64,000 bases of DNA from CAYQEC01 sp964416425 (GTDB taxonomy: Bacteria; Actinomycetota; Acidimicrobiia; Spongiisociales; UBA5794). The DNA lies in assembly GCA_964416425.1 (NCBI GenBank), contig CAYQEC010000012.1, positions 4,553-68,552 of the forward strand. Direction: 5' to 3'. Below are positions 1 through 8,299 of the stretch, in pieces. The position numbers were made by a program, and so were the translations under genes. How positions within the stretch are numbered: position 1 is the first letter of the stretch; each line of letters starts with the position of its first letter. Below the pieces are notes generated by a model that did no database searches, was not told the origin of the DNA, and worked only from the letters and a program-made list of their open reading frames with translations.

Positions 1-425
1 CGCTCCACCGCTCGGGTCCAGGCGGCGTCGGCGCCGACGTCGCCCCGGTACACCTGGCAGGCGGTGGAGGCGCAGATGTCGAACCCGTACTCGGTCCCGG
101 AGGCGGTGCGGCCCCGGTGCAGCGTCCAGGCCAGATAGGTGCGGGCGGCGACCGCCTGGGCCGCCAGGCTCTCGGCCGGCCAGGAGGTCGGCACCTCCCG
201 GATCCCGAGCAGGTACGACTCGAGCGGGATCTCCTCGACGACGCCCAAGCCGTCGACGCCGGCGGTGACCTCCAGGGTCCCGGTGTGGCGGCCGTAGCCG
301 AGTTCGACGACGGTGCCCTCCCCCGGGACCAACTCGATGTGGTCCACCGGCTCGGCCGGAGCCGGCCGGGTCACCGGCAACGGCAACAGCAGGGCGGCGA
401 CGAGCAGGACGGACGGTGTGTTCAC
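1..425 (-). CDS. SpoIID-domain secreted protein (partial, C-terminus outside window)
   Basis: The gene runs off the left edge; about 141 codons are visible. It starts at a GTG (425) that gives a hydrophobic N-terminal signal-like segment (VLLVAALLLPLPV). A SpoIID-type core follows: a Leu-Glu-Ser-Tyr-Leu-Leu-Gly segment, then WPAESLAAQAVAARTY, the conserved signature of SpoIID/LytB proteins. Family members include a peptidoglycan lytic transglycosylase (SpoIID) and amidase enhancers (LytB). It lies 35 bases downstream of murA on the same strand, so the two are probably co-transcribed, which fits a cell-wall role. No good Shine-Dalgarno precedes the GTG, so the exact start is uncertain. Whether the missing part carries SLH-like modules, as the other SpoIID protein here does (33328-35292), cannot be seen. 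Confidence 0.8.
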   Translation of the reverse strand, partial: MNTPSVLLVAALLLPLPVTRPAPAEPVDHIELVPGEGTVVELGYGRHTGTLEVTAGVDGLGVVEEIPLESYLLGIREVPTSWPAESLAAQAVAARTYLAWTLHRGRTASGTEYGFDICASTACQVYRGDVGADAAWTRAVE

Positions 426-460
426 TCGTGCATTCTCTCAGGGCGCCGGGGCTGTCGGAA

Positions 461-1711
461 TCAGATACGCTCGATGGCCGCCCCCAGCGACTGCAGCGTG
501 GTGACAAAACCGTCGTAGCCGCGATCGATGTGGTGCGCTTCGTGCACGATGGTGTCGCCGTCGGCGGCGAGGCCGGCGATGACGAGGGCGGCCCCGGCCC
601 GGATGTCGCAGCCGTCCACTTCGCAACCGCTCAGGGTGTCGACGCCGCGGATCACGACGTGCTGCCCGTCGGTGTGGATGTCGGCGCCCATCCGGTTCAG
701 CTCCCCGATGTAACGGAACCGGGCGTCGTACACGTTCTCGGTGATGATCGAGGTGCCGGACGAACGGGACAGGTAGCTCACCATCTGGGGGTGCATGTCG
801 GTGTGGAACCCGGGATAGGGCAGGGTGGCGAAGTCGACCGGCTCGGGCCGGTCCGGTCCCTTCACCGTGAACCAGTCGTCGCCCCTGGTGACCTCACACC
901 CCGACCCCTCCATCTTCCGCAATTCCATGCGGAGGTGGTCGGGATCGCAGCGTCGCACCGTCACCTCCCCGCCGGTGCCGGCGGCGGCGAGGGCGTAGGT
1001 CCCGGCCTCCAACCGGTCCGGGACGACGGAATGGCGGGCGGGGGACAGCGTCGGGACCCCCCGGATCTCGATGGTGGAGGTGCCGGCGCCCTCGATCTTG
1101 GCCCCCATGGCGTTGAGGAAGGCGGCGAGGTCGGCCAGCTCGGGCTCCCGGGCCGCGTTGCCGATCGTGGTCCGGCCCCGCGCCGCCACCGCCGCCAGCA
1201 GGATGTTCTCGGTCGCCCCGACGCTGGGGAACTCGAGGAAGACGTCGGTGCCGATCAGGCCGTTGGGGGCGGTGGCCCGCAGCACCCCGTGGCGCAGCTC
1301 GAACTCGGCTCCCATCTGGCGAAGCCCGTCGAGGTGCATGTCGATGGGGCGCGCCCCGAAGTCGTCGCCTCCCGGGAGCGCCACCCGGGCCTCCCCACAC
1401 CGTGCCAGCAGTGTCCCCAGCACCAGGATCGAGGCCCGCATGCGGCGCACCAGCGACAGCGGCGCCTCCGGATTGGGGTGCTCGGGAACCTCGATCAGCA
1501 GCGAGTCCCCGCTCCGGGAGCAGACCGCCCCGATGTGCTGCAGCACCTCACCCATGATCTCGACGTCGAGGATGCCGGGGACGTTGTCGAGCCGGTGACT
1601 CCCCGGCGCCAGCAACGTCGCCACCATGTGCTTGAGGGCGGCGTTCTTTGCCCCGTGCACGACCACTTCTCCGGCGAGGGGTGCGCCGCCCGTGACCCGA
1701 ATCGATGCCAT
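461..1711 (-). CDS. murA: UDP-N-acetylglucosamine 1-carboxyvinyltransferase (MurA)
   Basis: 416 aa, normal for MurA. The enzyme transfers enolpyruvate from PEP to UDP-GlcNAc, the first committed step of peptidoglycan synthesis, in the cytoplasm. Lys22-Asn23 (GAKNAAL) matches the conserved substrate-binding pair. The catalytic loop reads LPGGDDFGARP: the usual Cys (Cys115 of E. coli) is Asp116. Asp at this site is known from mycobacterial MurA and confers intrinsic fosfomycin resistance. The ATG at 1711 was chosen over a longer frame because a TACAAT box ends six bases before it (leaderless start). It diverges from rpiB and is followed on the same strand by the SpoIID gene. Confidence 0.95.
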   Translation of the reverse strand: MASIRVTGGAPLAGEVVVHGAKNAALKHMVATLLAPGSHRLDNVPGILDVEIMGEVLQHIGAVCSRSGDSLLIEVPEHPNPEAPLSLVRRMRASILVLGTLLARCGEARVALPGGDDFGARPIDMHLDGLRQMGAEFELRHGVLRATAPNGLIGTDVFLEFPSVGATENILLAAVAARGRTTIGNAAREPELADLAAFLNAMGAKIEGAGTSTIEIRGVPTLSPARHSVVPDRLEAGTYALAAAGTGGEVTVRRCDPDHLRMELRKMEGSGCEVTRGDDWFTVKGPDRPEPVDFATLPYPGFHTDMHPQMVSYLSRSSGTSIITENVYDARFRYIGELNRMGADIHTDGQHVVIRGVDTLSGCEVDGCDIRAGAALVIAGLAADGDTIVHEAHHIDRGYDGFVTTLQSLGAAIERI

Positions 1712-1717
1712 GGCAGG

Positions 1718-1723
1718 ATTGTA
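1718..1723 (-). promoter_or_regulatory. -10 box (TACAAT) for leaderless murA
   Basis: On the minus strand TACAAT is followed by six bases and then the murA ATG, so transcription would begin at or next to the start codon. No Shine-Dalgarno is present. Confidence 0.6.
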
Positions 1724-1790
1724 TTGGTCGCTCCCGGCAAACACCGCCCGCCCCATTCGCTAGCCTCCGAAGTCGGAGGAAGGAGGCGAT

Positions 1791-2240
1791 GTGCGACTCG
1801 CCCTCGGCGCCGACCACGCCGGCTTTCAACTGAAGGAAGAGCTGAAGGTGCTGCTGGCCGACGCCGGCCACAGCGTCCTCGACCTCGGGACCGACTCCAC
1901 CGAATCGGTCGACTACCCGGACTTCGCCGCCGCGGTGGGCCGGGCCGTCATCGAAGGCCGGGCGGAGCGCGGCATCATCGTCTGTGGCTCGGGCGCCGGG
2001 GCCAGCATCGCCGCCAACAAGCTGACCGGCATCCGCTGCGCCCAGGCGACCGACACCTACACCGCCCACCAAAGTGTCGAGCACGACGACGTCAACGTGA
2101 TCGCCCTGGCGTCGCGGGTGACCGGGACCGCCCTCGCCTGGGAGATCGTCGAGGCCTTCGTCGGGGCGACCTTCTCCGGGAAGGAACGCTTCGTGCGGCG
2201 CCTCGAGAAGGTGGCCGCCCTGGAGCGGGAACGCGCCTGA
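1791..2240 (+). CDS. rpiB: Ribose-5-phosphate isomerase B (housekeeping copy)
   Basis: 149 aa, RpiB/LacA/LacB family. It interconverts ribose-5-phosphate and ribulose-5-phosphate. The N-terminal GADHAGFQLK motif, the catalytic Cys65 in VCGSGAG and the EHDDVN segment are all present, so this copy looks fully active. The GTG start is preceded by a strong purine-rich site (GGAGGAAGGAGG, 1775-1786) and a TAGCCT box at 1761-1766, so this gene has a short leader. A second, diverged RpiB with an N-terminal targeting extension lies in the microcompartment operon (12818-13447). That copy has Asp instead of the Cys, which suggests the two are specialised. Confidence 0.9.
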   Translation: MRLALGADHAGFQLKEELKVLLADAGHSVLDLGTDSTESVDYPDFAAAVGRAVIEGRAERGIIVCGSGAGASIAANKLTGIRCAQATDTYTAHQSVEHDDVNVIALASRVTGTALAWEIVEAFVGATFSGKERFVRRLEKVAALERERA

Positions 2241-2278
2241 GTCGGAAACGCGGGGCAGACATGGCACCGCCGGGTCGT

Positions 2279-2284
2279 TACGAT
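2279..2284 (+). promoter_or_regulatory. -10 box (TACGAT) for leaderless ppk1
   Basis: TACGAT ends seven bases before the ATG at 2292. An in-frame ATG at 2283 lies inside this box, which argues for 2292 as the real start. Confidence 0.55.
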
Positions 2285-2291
2285 GCCACCC

Positions 2292-4373
2292 ATGGATTTC
2301 CCCCCGACGGAACGGTTCGTCAACCGTGAACTGTCGCTGCTCGACTTCCAGCTCCGGGTACTCGGCCTGGCCGAGAGCCCCGAACTGCCCCTGCTGGAAC
2401 GTATCAAGTTCGTCGCCATCGTCAGCCAGAACATGGACGAGTTCTTCCAGGTGCGGGTCGCCGGTCTCACCAACCAGATCGCCACCGGGGTCGTCAAGCG
2501 CCGCTACGACGGCTTGACCCCGAGCGAGCAGCTCGAGCAACTCGGACCCAAGGTGACGGCCCTCAACGACCGCATCGACGATCTGCTCCTCGACGAGCTG
2601 CTCCCGGCACTCGAGAAGGAGGGCATCCGCCTCGCCCACATCAGCGAGCTGGGCCCGGAGGAGCGGCTCCACCTCGACGAGCAGTTCGAGAACGACATCT
2701 TCCCGGTGCTGACCCCGCTGGCGGTCGACCCGTCGCACCCGTTCCCTTTCATCTCCAACCTCTCGCTCAACCTGGCGGTGCTGCTGCGCGACCCGAACGT
2801 CGACGGCCTCCAATTCGCCCGGGTCAAGGTGCCGCCGATCCTGCCCCGCTTCGTCGTGCTTCCCGACGGCAAGCGTTTCGTCCCCCTCGAGCAGGTGATC
2901 GCCAGCCACATCGACCGGCTCTTCGGCGGCCAGGAGGTGATCGACCAGTTCATGTTCCGGGTCACTCGCAACGCCGACTTCGCCGTCGAGGAGGAGGAGG
3001 CCGAAGACCTGCTCGCCGCCATGGAGAGCGTGCTCCGCTTCCGCCAGCACTCGGCGAGGGCGGTCCGGCTCGAGGTGAGCCCGCGCATGACCGACCAGGT
3101 GCTCGACCTCCTCACCCGGGAGCTGGACCTCCCCTTGAGCGCGGTGTACCAGCGCCGCACCCCCCTCGACCTCAGCGGCCTGTGGGCGATCTACGGGCTC
3201 GACCGTTCCGACCTCAAGGAGCAGGCCTGGTCGCCCCAGACCCAGCCGCGTCTCACCGAGGCGACCGGCAAACCGGTCGATCTCTTCGCCGAGATCGCCG
3301 CCGGCGACCTCATGGTGCACGTCCCCTACGAGTCGTTCGCCACCTCCACCGGCGCCTTCCTGGCCCAGGCGGCCGCCGACCCCGACGTGCTCGCCATCAA
3401 GCAGACCCTCTACCGCACCTCCGTGCCCGAGGATCCCGCGATCGGCGGTGAGGAGGCGATCGTGCAGTCGCTCATCGCCGCCGCCGACGCCGGCAAGCAG
3501 GTGGTGGTGCTCGTCGAGTTGAAGGCCCGCTTCGACGAGGCCGCCAACATCAACTGGGCGAAGATGCTGGAGAGCGCCGGCGCCCATGTCGTCTACGGCG
3601 TCGCCGGCCTCAAGACCCACTCCAAGATCCTGCTGGTGGTGCGGCGGGAGGGCGGCAAGCTGAAGCGCTACGCCAATGTGGGCACCGGCAACTACAACCC
3701 GAAGACGGCCCGGCTCTACGAGGACATCGGGATCTTCACCGCCGACCCCAACATCGGCGCCGACTTGTCGGAGTTGTTCAACGCCCTCACCGGCTACGCC
3801 CGCTGGGATTCCTACCGCAGCCTGGTGGTGGCGCCGCGGGCGCTCCGCAGCTACTTCGTGTCGCGCATCCGGGAGCAGGGACGGCGGGGCGGCGACGGCC
3901 GCATCGTCTTCAAGCTCAACCACCTGGTCGATCCCGACATCGTCGACGAGTTGTACGCCGCCTCGCAGAACGGGTGCCGCATCGACCTGGTGGTGCGCGG
4001 CATGTGCTCGCTGCGAGCCCGGGTCCCGGGGCTCTCCGAGAACATCCGGGTTCGTTCCATCGTCGGCCGTTTTCTGGAGCACTCCCGGGTCTACCGGTTC
4101 GGCCATCCGGAGGACGGCGCCGCCTACTACCTCGGCTCGGCCGACATGATGCAGCGCAATCTCGACCATCGGGTGGAGACCATCACCCCGGTCCAGGATC
4201 CGCACCTGGCGCGGCGCCTGGAGGAGATGCTCGAAGTCAACCTCGCCGACGACGTGCTCGCCTGGGAGATGCAGCCGGACGGCTCCTGGGAGAAGGTCCC
4301 GACCGTCGAGGGAGTCAGCACTCACGATCGCCTCTGGCAGCTCGCCCTCGAGCGCGCCAGCGACGACCGGTAG
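2292..4373 (+). CDS. ppk1: Polyphosphate kinase 1
   Basis: 693 aa, full-length PPK1, which reversibly polymerises ATP gamma-phosphate into polyphosphate. The N-terminal domain starts with FVNRELSLLDF and the NMDEFF motif. The C-terminal phospholipase-D-like halves carry the two family histidines: His443 in LKTHSK (autophosphorylated, equivalent to E. coli His435) and His597 in LEHSRVYRF (equivalent to His592). The start at 2292 is chosen because of the leaderless -10 box. The next gene, 8 bases downstream, is a MutT1-type Nudix/phosphatase. The same order occurs in mycobacteria and suggests a shared role in nucleotide/phosphate economy. Confidence 0.95.
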   Translation: MDFPPTERFVNRELSLLDFQLRVLGLAESPELPLLERIKFVAIVSQNMDEFFQVRVAGLTNQIATGVVKRRYDGLTPSEQLEQLGPKVTALNDRIDDLLLDELLPALEKEGIRLAHISELGPEERLHLDEQFENDIFPVLTPLAVDPSHPFPFISNLSLNLAVLLRDPNVDGLQFARVKVPPILPRFVVLPDGKRFVPLEQVIASHIDRLFGGQEVIDQFMFRVTRNADFAVEEEEAEDLLAAMESVLRFRQHSARAVRLEVSPRMTDQVLDLLTRELDLPLSAVYQRRTPLDLSGLWAIYGLDRSDLKEQAWSPQTQPRLTEATGKPVDLFAEIAAGDLMVHVPYESFATSTGAFLAQAAADPDVLAIKQTLYRTSVPEDPAIGGEEAIVQSLIAAADAGKQVVVLVELKARFDEAANINWAKMLESAGAHVVYGVAGLKTHSKILLVVRREGGKLKRYANVGTGNYNPKTARLYEDIGIFTADPNIGADLSELFNALTGYARWDSYRSLVVAPRALRSYFVSRIREQGRRGGDGRIVFKLNHLVDPDIVDELYAASQNGCRIDLVVRGMCSLRARVPGLSENIRVRSIVGRFLEHSRVYRFGHPEDGAAYYLGSADMMQRNLDHRVETITPVQDPHLARRLEEMLEVNLADDVLAWEMQPDGSWEKVPTVEGVSTHDRLWQLALERASDDR

Positions 4374-4381
4374 CCACCTCG

Positions 4382-5272
4382 ATGACCCCTCTCACCTCCG
4401 ACCCGAGCATCTGGGCGGCGGGTGGCGTCGTTCACCGTCACCGGCCGAAGTGGGGAATCCAGTACCTGCTGGTCCACCGTCCCCGCTACGACGACTGGTC
4501 GCTCCCCAAGGGCAAGCTCGACGACGGCGAGTCGATGGCCGACGCCGCCATCCGCGAGACGCACGAGGAGACCGGGTACACCTGCGCACTCGGCCCCGAG
4601 GTGGGGACGATCGCCTACCGGACGACGGCCGCCAACCACAAGGCGGTTCGCTACTGGCTGATGGAGTCCGAGCGGGGCCGCTTCCGCCGCAACGCCGAGG
4701 TCGACGCGGTCGAGTGGGTGGGGATCGAAGCCGCCCGCCGGCTCCTCAGCTACGAGCGCGACCTGGCCGTGCTGGAGCGGGGCCACGCCCTGGCGACGAA
4801 CCCGCACTCCTCCGCGCTCTACCTGCTGCGCCACGCCAACGCCGGCGTCCGGGCCAAGTGGCAGGGCCCCGACCGGAAGCGCCCCATCACCAAGATGGGG
4901 CTCGCCCAGGCTCAGGCCATCACCCAGGAGCTGACCCAGTTCCCGGTGACCCGGGTGGTGACCGGGCCGGCGGTGCGATGCCGCCAGACGATCGAGCCGC
5001 TGGCGACCGTCATCGGCCTCCCGGTCGAGAAGGAGGAGACGTTCGGGGAGAAGGCGACCCCGAAGCGGATCATGCGCTGGCTGCAGGCACAGGACGGCCA
5101 ATCGGTCGTTGCCGCGACCCACGGCGAGGTGGTCGAGAGCGTGATCCGCCCCCTCGCCGGCACCGGGGTCCGGGTGGAGGGCCGGCTCCGTTGGCCCAAG
5201 GCCTCGGTGTGGATCCTCGAGGTCATCGACGGCGCCGTCGTCTCCGCCCGCTATCTCGCCCCGCCGTCCTGA
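4382..5272 (+). CDS. mutT1: MutT1-type Nudix hydrolase fused to histidine phosphatase
   Basis: 296 aa with two domains. Residues about 8-140 are a Nudix domain with the box GKLDDGES...RETHEETG. Residues about 145-290 are a histidine-phosphatase (phosphoglycerate-mutase-like) domain with LLRHA at its start and a second histidine in ATHGEVVES. The architecture matches mycobacterial MutT1, which hydrolyses oxidised nucleotides such as 8-oxo-GTP and diadenosine polyphosphates. Frames extending further upstream overlap ppk1 and were rejected. The ATG at 4382 sits 8 bases after the ppk1 stop. The 3' end overlaps the convergent hydrolase gene by 22 bases. Confidence 0.88.
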   Translation: MTPLTSDPSIWAAGGVVHRHRPKWGIQYLLVHRPRYDDWSLPKGKLDDGESMADAAIRETHEETGYTCALGPEVGTIAYRTTAANHKAVRYWLMESERGRFRRNAEVDAVEWVGIEAARRLLSYERDLAVLERGHALATNPHSSALYLLRHANAGVRAKWQGPDRKRPITKMGLAQAQAITQELTQFPVTRVVTGPAVRCRQTIEPLATVIGLPVEKEETFGEKATPKRIMRWLQAQDGQSVVAATHGEVVESVIRPLAGTGVRVEGRLRWPKASVWILEVIDGAVVSARYLAPPS

Positions 5273-5934
5273 GGGCCGAGCCGGCTCCGCAACCACCACA
5301 CCGTCACTTCGATCAGCTCCGAGACCGCCCCCGCGCCCGACGGGTCGAGGCGCCGCGGCAGCCGGAAGGAATGGTCGGCGCCCTCCACGGTGGCGACGGT
5401 GGCGTCCGGCAGTCCGGCCGCCAGCGGGCGGATGAGAGACGGAGGACCGAGCCGGTCCTTGCTCCCGGCGAAGAAGAGCTGCGGCACGGTGATGCGGCCG
5501 AGGTGGGTCGTGTCCCGCGGTTCCCCCCTCCCCAGCGGCACCAGGGGGTAGCCGTAGAAGACGAGGGCGGCCGCCGGCCGGCCTTCGTCGCCGGCGAGGT
5601 GTGACGCCACCCTGCCGCCCATCGACTTTCCGGCGAGCACGAGACGGGCGCAGGACCCACCGAGCCGGTCCGCAGCCGCCCGGTGTGCCGCCAGCAGCTT
5701 GGGGAGCCGATCCGGGGCCTTCCTCCCCGCCTCCCGGTAGGGGTAGTCGAAGGTGAGGGTGGTGAAGCCGGCGCCGGCCAGGCCGTCCTGCAGGGTCACG
5801 ATGAAGGGGTGGTCCTGCCCGGCTCCCGCCCCCGGGGCCAGCAGCACCCCGACGTCACCCGACCGGCGCGGCATGGCGAGCCGGCCCGTCACCTTCTCGC
5901 CCGCCGTCCACGTGATCCGCAGCGTGCGCGCCAC
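5251..5934 (-). CDS. Alpha/beta hydrolase, KANL3/Tex30-like (dienelactone-hydrolase superfamily)
   Basis: 227 aa from a GTG at 5934. It shows the alpha/beta hydrolase plan: LLAPGAGAGQDHPF near residue 30, the nucleophile elbow GKSMGGR, an Asp in GSKDRLGP and a catalytic His in GADHSFRLP. The pattern fits the Tex30/KANL3-like family of uncharacterised hydrolases. The substrate is unknown. It is divergent from pgl (47-base gap) and convergent with the Nudix gene. Longer upstream frames would cross the pgl promoter and start, so the GTG is preferred. Confidence 0.75.
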   Translation of the reverse strand: MARTLRITWTAGEKVTGRLAMPRRSGDVGVLLAPGAGAGQDHPFIVTLQDGLAGAGFTTLTFDYPYREAGRKAPDRLPKLLAAHRAAADRLGGSCARLVLAGKSMGGRVASHLAGDEGRPAAALVFYGYPLVPLGRGEPRDTTHLGRITVPQLFFAGSKDRLGPPSLIRPLAAGLPDATVATVEGADHSFRLPRRLDPSGAGAVSELIEVTVWWLRSRLGPQDGGAR

Positions 5935-5968
5935 CGGCGGGAGCGTACCCTCCCGGCAGCCACTCCGG

Positions 5969-5974
5969 TAGCGT
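5969..5974 (+). promoter_or_regulatory. -10 box (TAGCGT) for leaderless pgl
   Basis: TAGCGT ends six bases before the pgl ATG; no Shine-Dalgarno is visible. Confidence 0.5.
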
Positions 5975-5980
5975 GGACTC

Positions 5981-6694
5981 ATGCGCATCGAGGTCTCCCC
6001 CACTCCGGATGACCTGGCGACGGCCCTGGCCGATCTGGTGGAGGACCGCGCCGCCGCCTCGCCCGGGACCTTCACCCTCGGCCTGGCCGGAGGCAACACC
6101 CCGCAGGCCGGCTACGCCCGTCTTGCCGACCGCCCGATCGAGTGGGAGCGGGTGGTGCTGTGGCTGGGAGACGAGCGCTGGGTCCCGGAGACCCACCCCG
6201 ACTCCAACACCGCCATGGTGCGCCGCATCCTGGCCGGCGCCGTCCCGGCCCGGTTCCTCGCCCCCCACTACACCCCGGGCGATCCGGAGCGTGCCGCTGC
6301 CGAGTACGAAGATCGCCTCCTCGGTCTCTTCGCCGGCTCCGACGGAGCGCCCGCCCCCGACGTGGTGTTGCTCGGCCTGGGCGACGACGGCCACACCGCC
6401 TCGCTGTTCCCCGGCACCGCCGCCCTCGAGGAGCGGTCGCGCCGCTACGTCGCCAACTGGGTTCCCGCCAAGGACACCTGGCGGCTCACCGCCACCATGC
6501 CGTTGCTATGGGCGGCGACGGAGCTGGTCTTCGTCGTCGCCGGTGTCGCCAAGGCCGCCACGATCGCCGCCGTGGTCGAGGACGAGGCGCCGCTCCCCTC
6601 CCGGGCGGTGGCCGCGGGGGCCGGCGCCGTCACCTGGCTGCTCGACGAGGCGGCCGCCTCCCGGCTCAGGAAGGCTCCTCGCTCGTCGTCGTAG
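5981..6694 (+). CDS. pgl: 6-phosphogluconolactonase
   Basis: 237 aa, SugarP_isomerase/DevB family. It hydrolyses 6-phosphogluconolactone in the oxidative pentose-phosphate pathway. Characteristic motifs are LGLAGGNTP (phosphate loop, residues about 33-41), LWLGDERWVP and LLGLGDDGHTASLFPG. The gene stands alone, without zwf, gnd or tal next to it. Its 3' end overlaps the convergent lipoprotein gene by 29 bases. The start is fixed by the leaderless -10 box. Confidence 0.9.
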   Translation: MRIEVSPTPDDLATALADLVEDRAAASPGTFTLGLAGGNTPQAGYARLADRPIEWERVVLWLGDERWVPETHPDSNTAMVRRILAGAVPARFLAPHYTPGDPERAAAEYEDRLLGLFAGSDGAPAPDVVLLGLGDDGHTASLFPGTAALEERSRRYVANWVPAKDTWRLTATMPLLWAATELVFVVAGVAKAATIAAVVEDEAPLPSRAVAAGAGAVTWLLDEAAASRLRKAPRSSS

Positions 6695-7106
6695 TCGTGG
6701 GTGGGGGCGGCAGCGTCCCCACCACGCCGCGGCGGACCGTGTCCAGGTAGACCTGCACGGTCGGGTCGTCGGATGCGAGGTCGGCGGTGCGGACGACGAT
6801 CTCGGCGTTCAGCTCGACCGGATCGCATTCGAGACGGGCCGCGCCGAGGTCGAGCTGGCGTCCCCGTTCCGCCAGTTCGGCGAGATCGGCCGGCAGGTCG
6901 TCGTCGCCGGTGACGACGGCGAGCGGGACGTCGACGAGGGCGGCGGCGTAATCCTCGACGAGCTGCACCCCGACCCGCACCAGGCTCCCGCAGCTCTCTG
7001 CCTCGGCCGCTTCCGGCACCGGCCGGTCGCAGGCGGTGACCGCGAGCACCACCACCACCAGGGACACGAAGAAGCGGCGGGGAGGGGTCAGTTCCCGAGA
7101 TACCAT
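6666..7106 (-). CDS. Predicted lipoprotein, function unknown
   Basis: 146 aa. The N-terminus (MVSRELTPPRRFF then a hydrophobic run ending LAVTAC) is a lipoprotein signal with the acylated Cys at the lipobox. The mature part has two further cysteines and an acidic, helical character. It ends with a Pro/Thr-rich tail. No family recognised. It overlaps the upstream lipoprotein gene (7088-7462) by 19 bases, so the two are likely co-transcribed. Longer N-terminal frames were rejected because they precede the signal peptide. Confidence 0.7.
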   Translation of the reverse strand: MVSRELTPPRRFFVSLVVVVLAVTACDRPVPEAAEAESCGSLVRVGVQLVEDYAAALVDVPLAVVTGDDDLPADLAELAERGRQLDLGAARLECDPVELNAEIVVRTADLASDDPTVQVYLDTVRRGVVGTLPPPPTTTTTSEEPS

Positions 7107-7462
7107 CCGAGCGTCTCCGGAGTGAGAGAGATGAAGTACCGGCCCGCCTCGGTCTGGGCGGCGAGGCGATCCAGCCTGGCGTCGATCAGCTCGCTCATCG
7201 TCTCGAAGGAACAACTCGCCTCGGCGGCGCGCACCCCGAACCCCTTCAGCTCCTCCTCGAATGCCGTCGCCCAGCCGGGCATGTCGATTCCTCCCTGGAG
7301 GGTCGCGATCTCGTCCTCGGTGAGGTCGTCGACCCGGTCGACGTAGCGTTGGGTGGTCTCGATGAAGCGATCGGCGATGCCGTCGCAGGTGTCGGCGTCG
7401 CCGCCACCGCAGCCGGCGGTGATGACGGCTGCCGCCACCACCAGAAGGATCGCTCTCCTCAT
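7088..7462 (-). CDS. Small predicted lipoprotein, intact copy of a duplicated family
   Basis: 124 aa. The signal MRRAILLVVAAAVITAGC ends in a lipobox Cys followed by GGGDA. The mature part contains DTCDGIADRFIETTQR and SCSFETMSELIDARLDRL. A related copy lies immediately upstream (7600-7953): it shares the layout D-[ST]-C-[DE]-G-[IL]-A-D near the N-terminus and C-[ST]-x-E-T-M-x-x-L-[IV]-[DE]-A-R-[LV]-D-R-L near the C-terminus. Function unknown. The two conserved cysteines probably form a disulfide outside the membrane. Confidence 0.72.
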   Translation of the reverse strand: MRRAILLVVAAAVITAGCGGGDADTCDGIADRFIETTQRYVDRVDDLTEDEIATLQGGIDMPGWATAFEEELKGFGVRAAEASCSFETMSELIDARLDRLAAQTEAGRYFISLTPETLGWYLGN

Positions 7463-7599
7463 GTCGGCATCGCCTCCCAGCGGTCGCCGTCTCCTGGTCT
7501 CACGCGCGCCGTGCCGCGGCCGGGGGCGCAGGGAGACGCCCCTCACCGGGGACGATACTCCCGGGTGGTGGATGCGCCGTGGAGCGTATGGGAAGCGAA

Positions 7600-7953
7600 C
7601 TACTGCGAGAAGCCCTCCGACTTCACCAGCTCGAGCATCATCTGGCCGAGCTCCGAGTCGGACGAGAGTCGATCCACCCGCGCTTCGACGAGGCTGTTCA
7701 TCGTTTCGGTCGAGCAGCCCGCCTCTTCGGCCTTCAGCTGGAGCGTGAGCATCTCCGTCTCCACCTCACTCATGAACACCGGGCTCTTCGGTGGCCAGCA
7801 TCTCCTCGGGGGTCATGGCGTCGAGCTCGTCCAACCACGCTGCACGACGTCGATGCTCTGATCGGCGAGGCCCTCGCAGGAGTCGGCGTCGGAGCCGCCG
7901 CAGGAGCCGACGATCAGCCCCAGCACCGCCAACACCGTGACCATCTTCCTCAT
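7600..7953 (-). pseudogene. Frameshifted paralogue of the adjacent small lipoprotein
   Basis: The frame opens with a lipoprotein signal (MRKMVTVLAVLGLIVGSC) and DADSCEGLADQSIDVVQ, then hits a TGA after about 46 codons. Sequence resembling the neighbour (LDELDAMTPEEMLATEE) continues in another frame. It then returns to the first frame for MSEVETEMLTLQLKAEEAGC and STETMNSLVEARVDRL up to the stop at 7600. Start and stop are in the same frame, so two compensating single-base indels about 60 bases apart would explain it. It may be a real decaying duplicate or two sequencing/assembly errors. Confidence 0.65.
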
Positions 7954-8011
7954 GATGTCCTCTCGAATCGGAGCGAGGGCACCATAGCCGGGGGCCTCCG
8001 TGATCGGAGGT

Positions 8012-8299
8012 CTAGGAAACGGGGCGATCTTCCCCGTCGACGACGACCTCGTCGACGATGCCGACGATCACTGGTCGGATCGGACCGGTGTCCACCCCGA
8101 AGATCTGTCGGGCCGAGTTGCCCTCGTCGATGATCAGCACGGTCTCCCCCGCCCCGGCGCCGACCACGTCGACCGCGATCAGGTAGTCGTGCGGGTCGCC
8201 GGCGGCGTCGAGCAGGTCGCAGACCAGGAGGCGCTGCCCGTCGAAGAACGGGTGGCTGATGGTGGACACCACCGTACCGGTCACCCGGCCTATCTTCAC
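8012..8299 (-). CDS. BMC-P pentameric shell (vertex) protein, EutN/CcmL family
   Basis: 95 aa. It begins MKIGRVTGTVVST, the typical start of EutN/CcmL/GrpN vertex proteins, and continues with LLVCDLLD, VDVVGAGAGETVLI and GNSAR, which mark the family's pentamer beta-barrel. Pentamers cap the vertices of the icosahedral shell. It is the last gene of the microcompartment operon and its ATG overlaps the preceding stop by four bases, suggesting translational coupling. It is one of three BMC-P paralogues here; three are common in larger compartments. Confidence 0.93.
   Translation of the reverse strand: MKIGRVTGTVVSTISHPFFDGQRLLVCDLLDAAGDPHDYLIAVDVVGAGAGETVLIIDEGNSARQIFGVDTGPIRPVIVGIVDEVVVDGEDRPVS

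Noticed and set aside
1548..4325. A 925-codon open frame on the minus strand over murA/rpiB/ppk1.
   Set aside because: It is antisense to three well-conserved genes. In very GC-rich DNA long antisense frames are common, and its composition (Gly/Arg/Glu-rich) matches no family.
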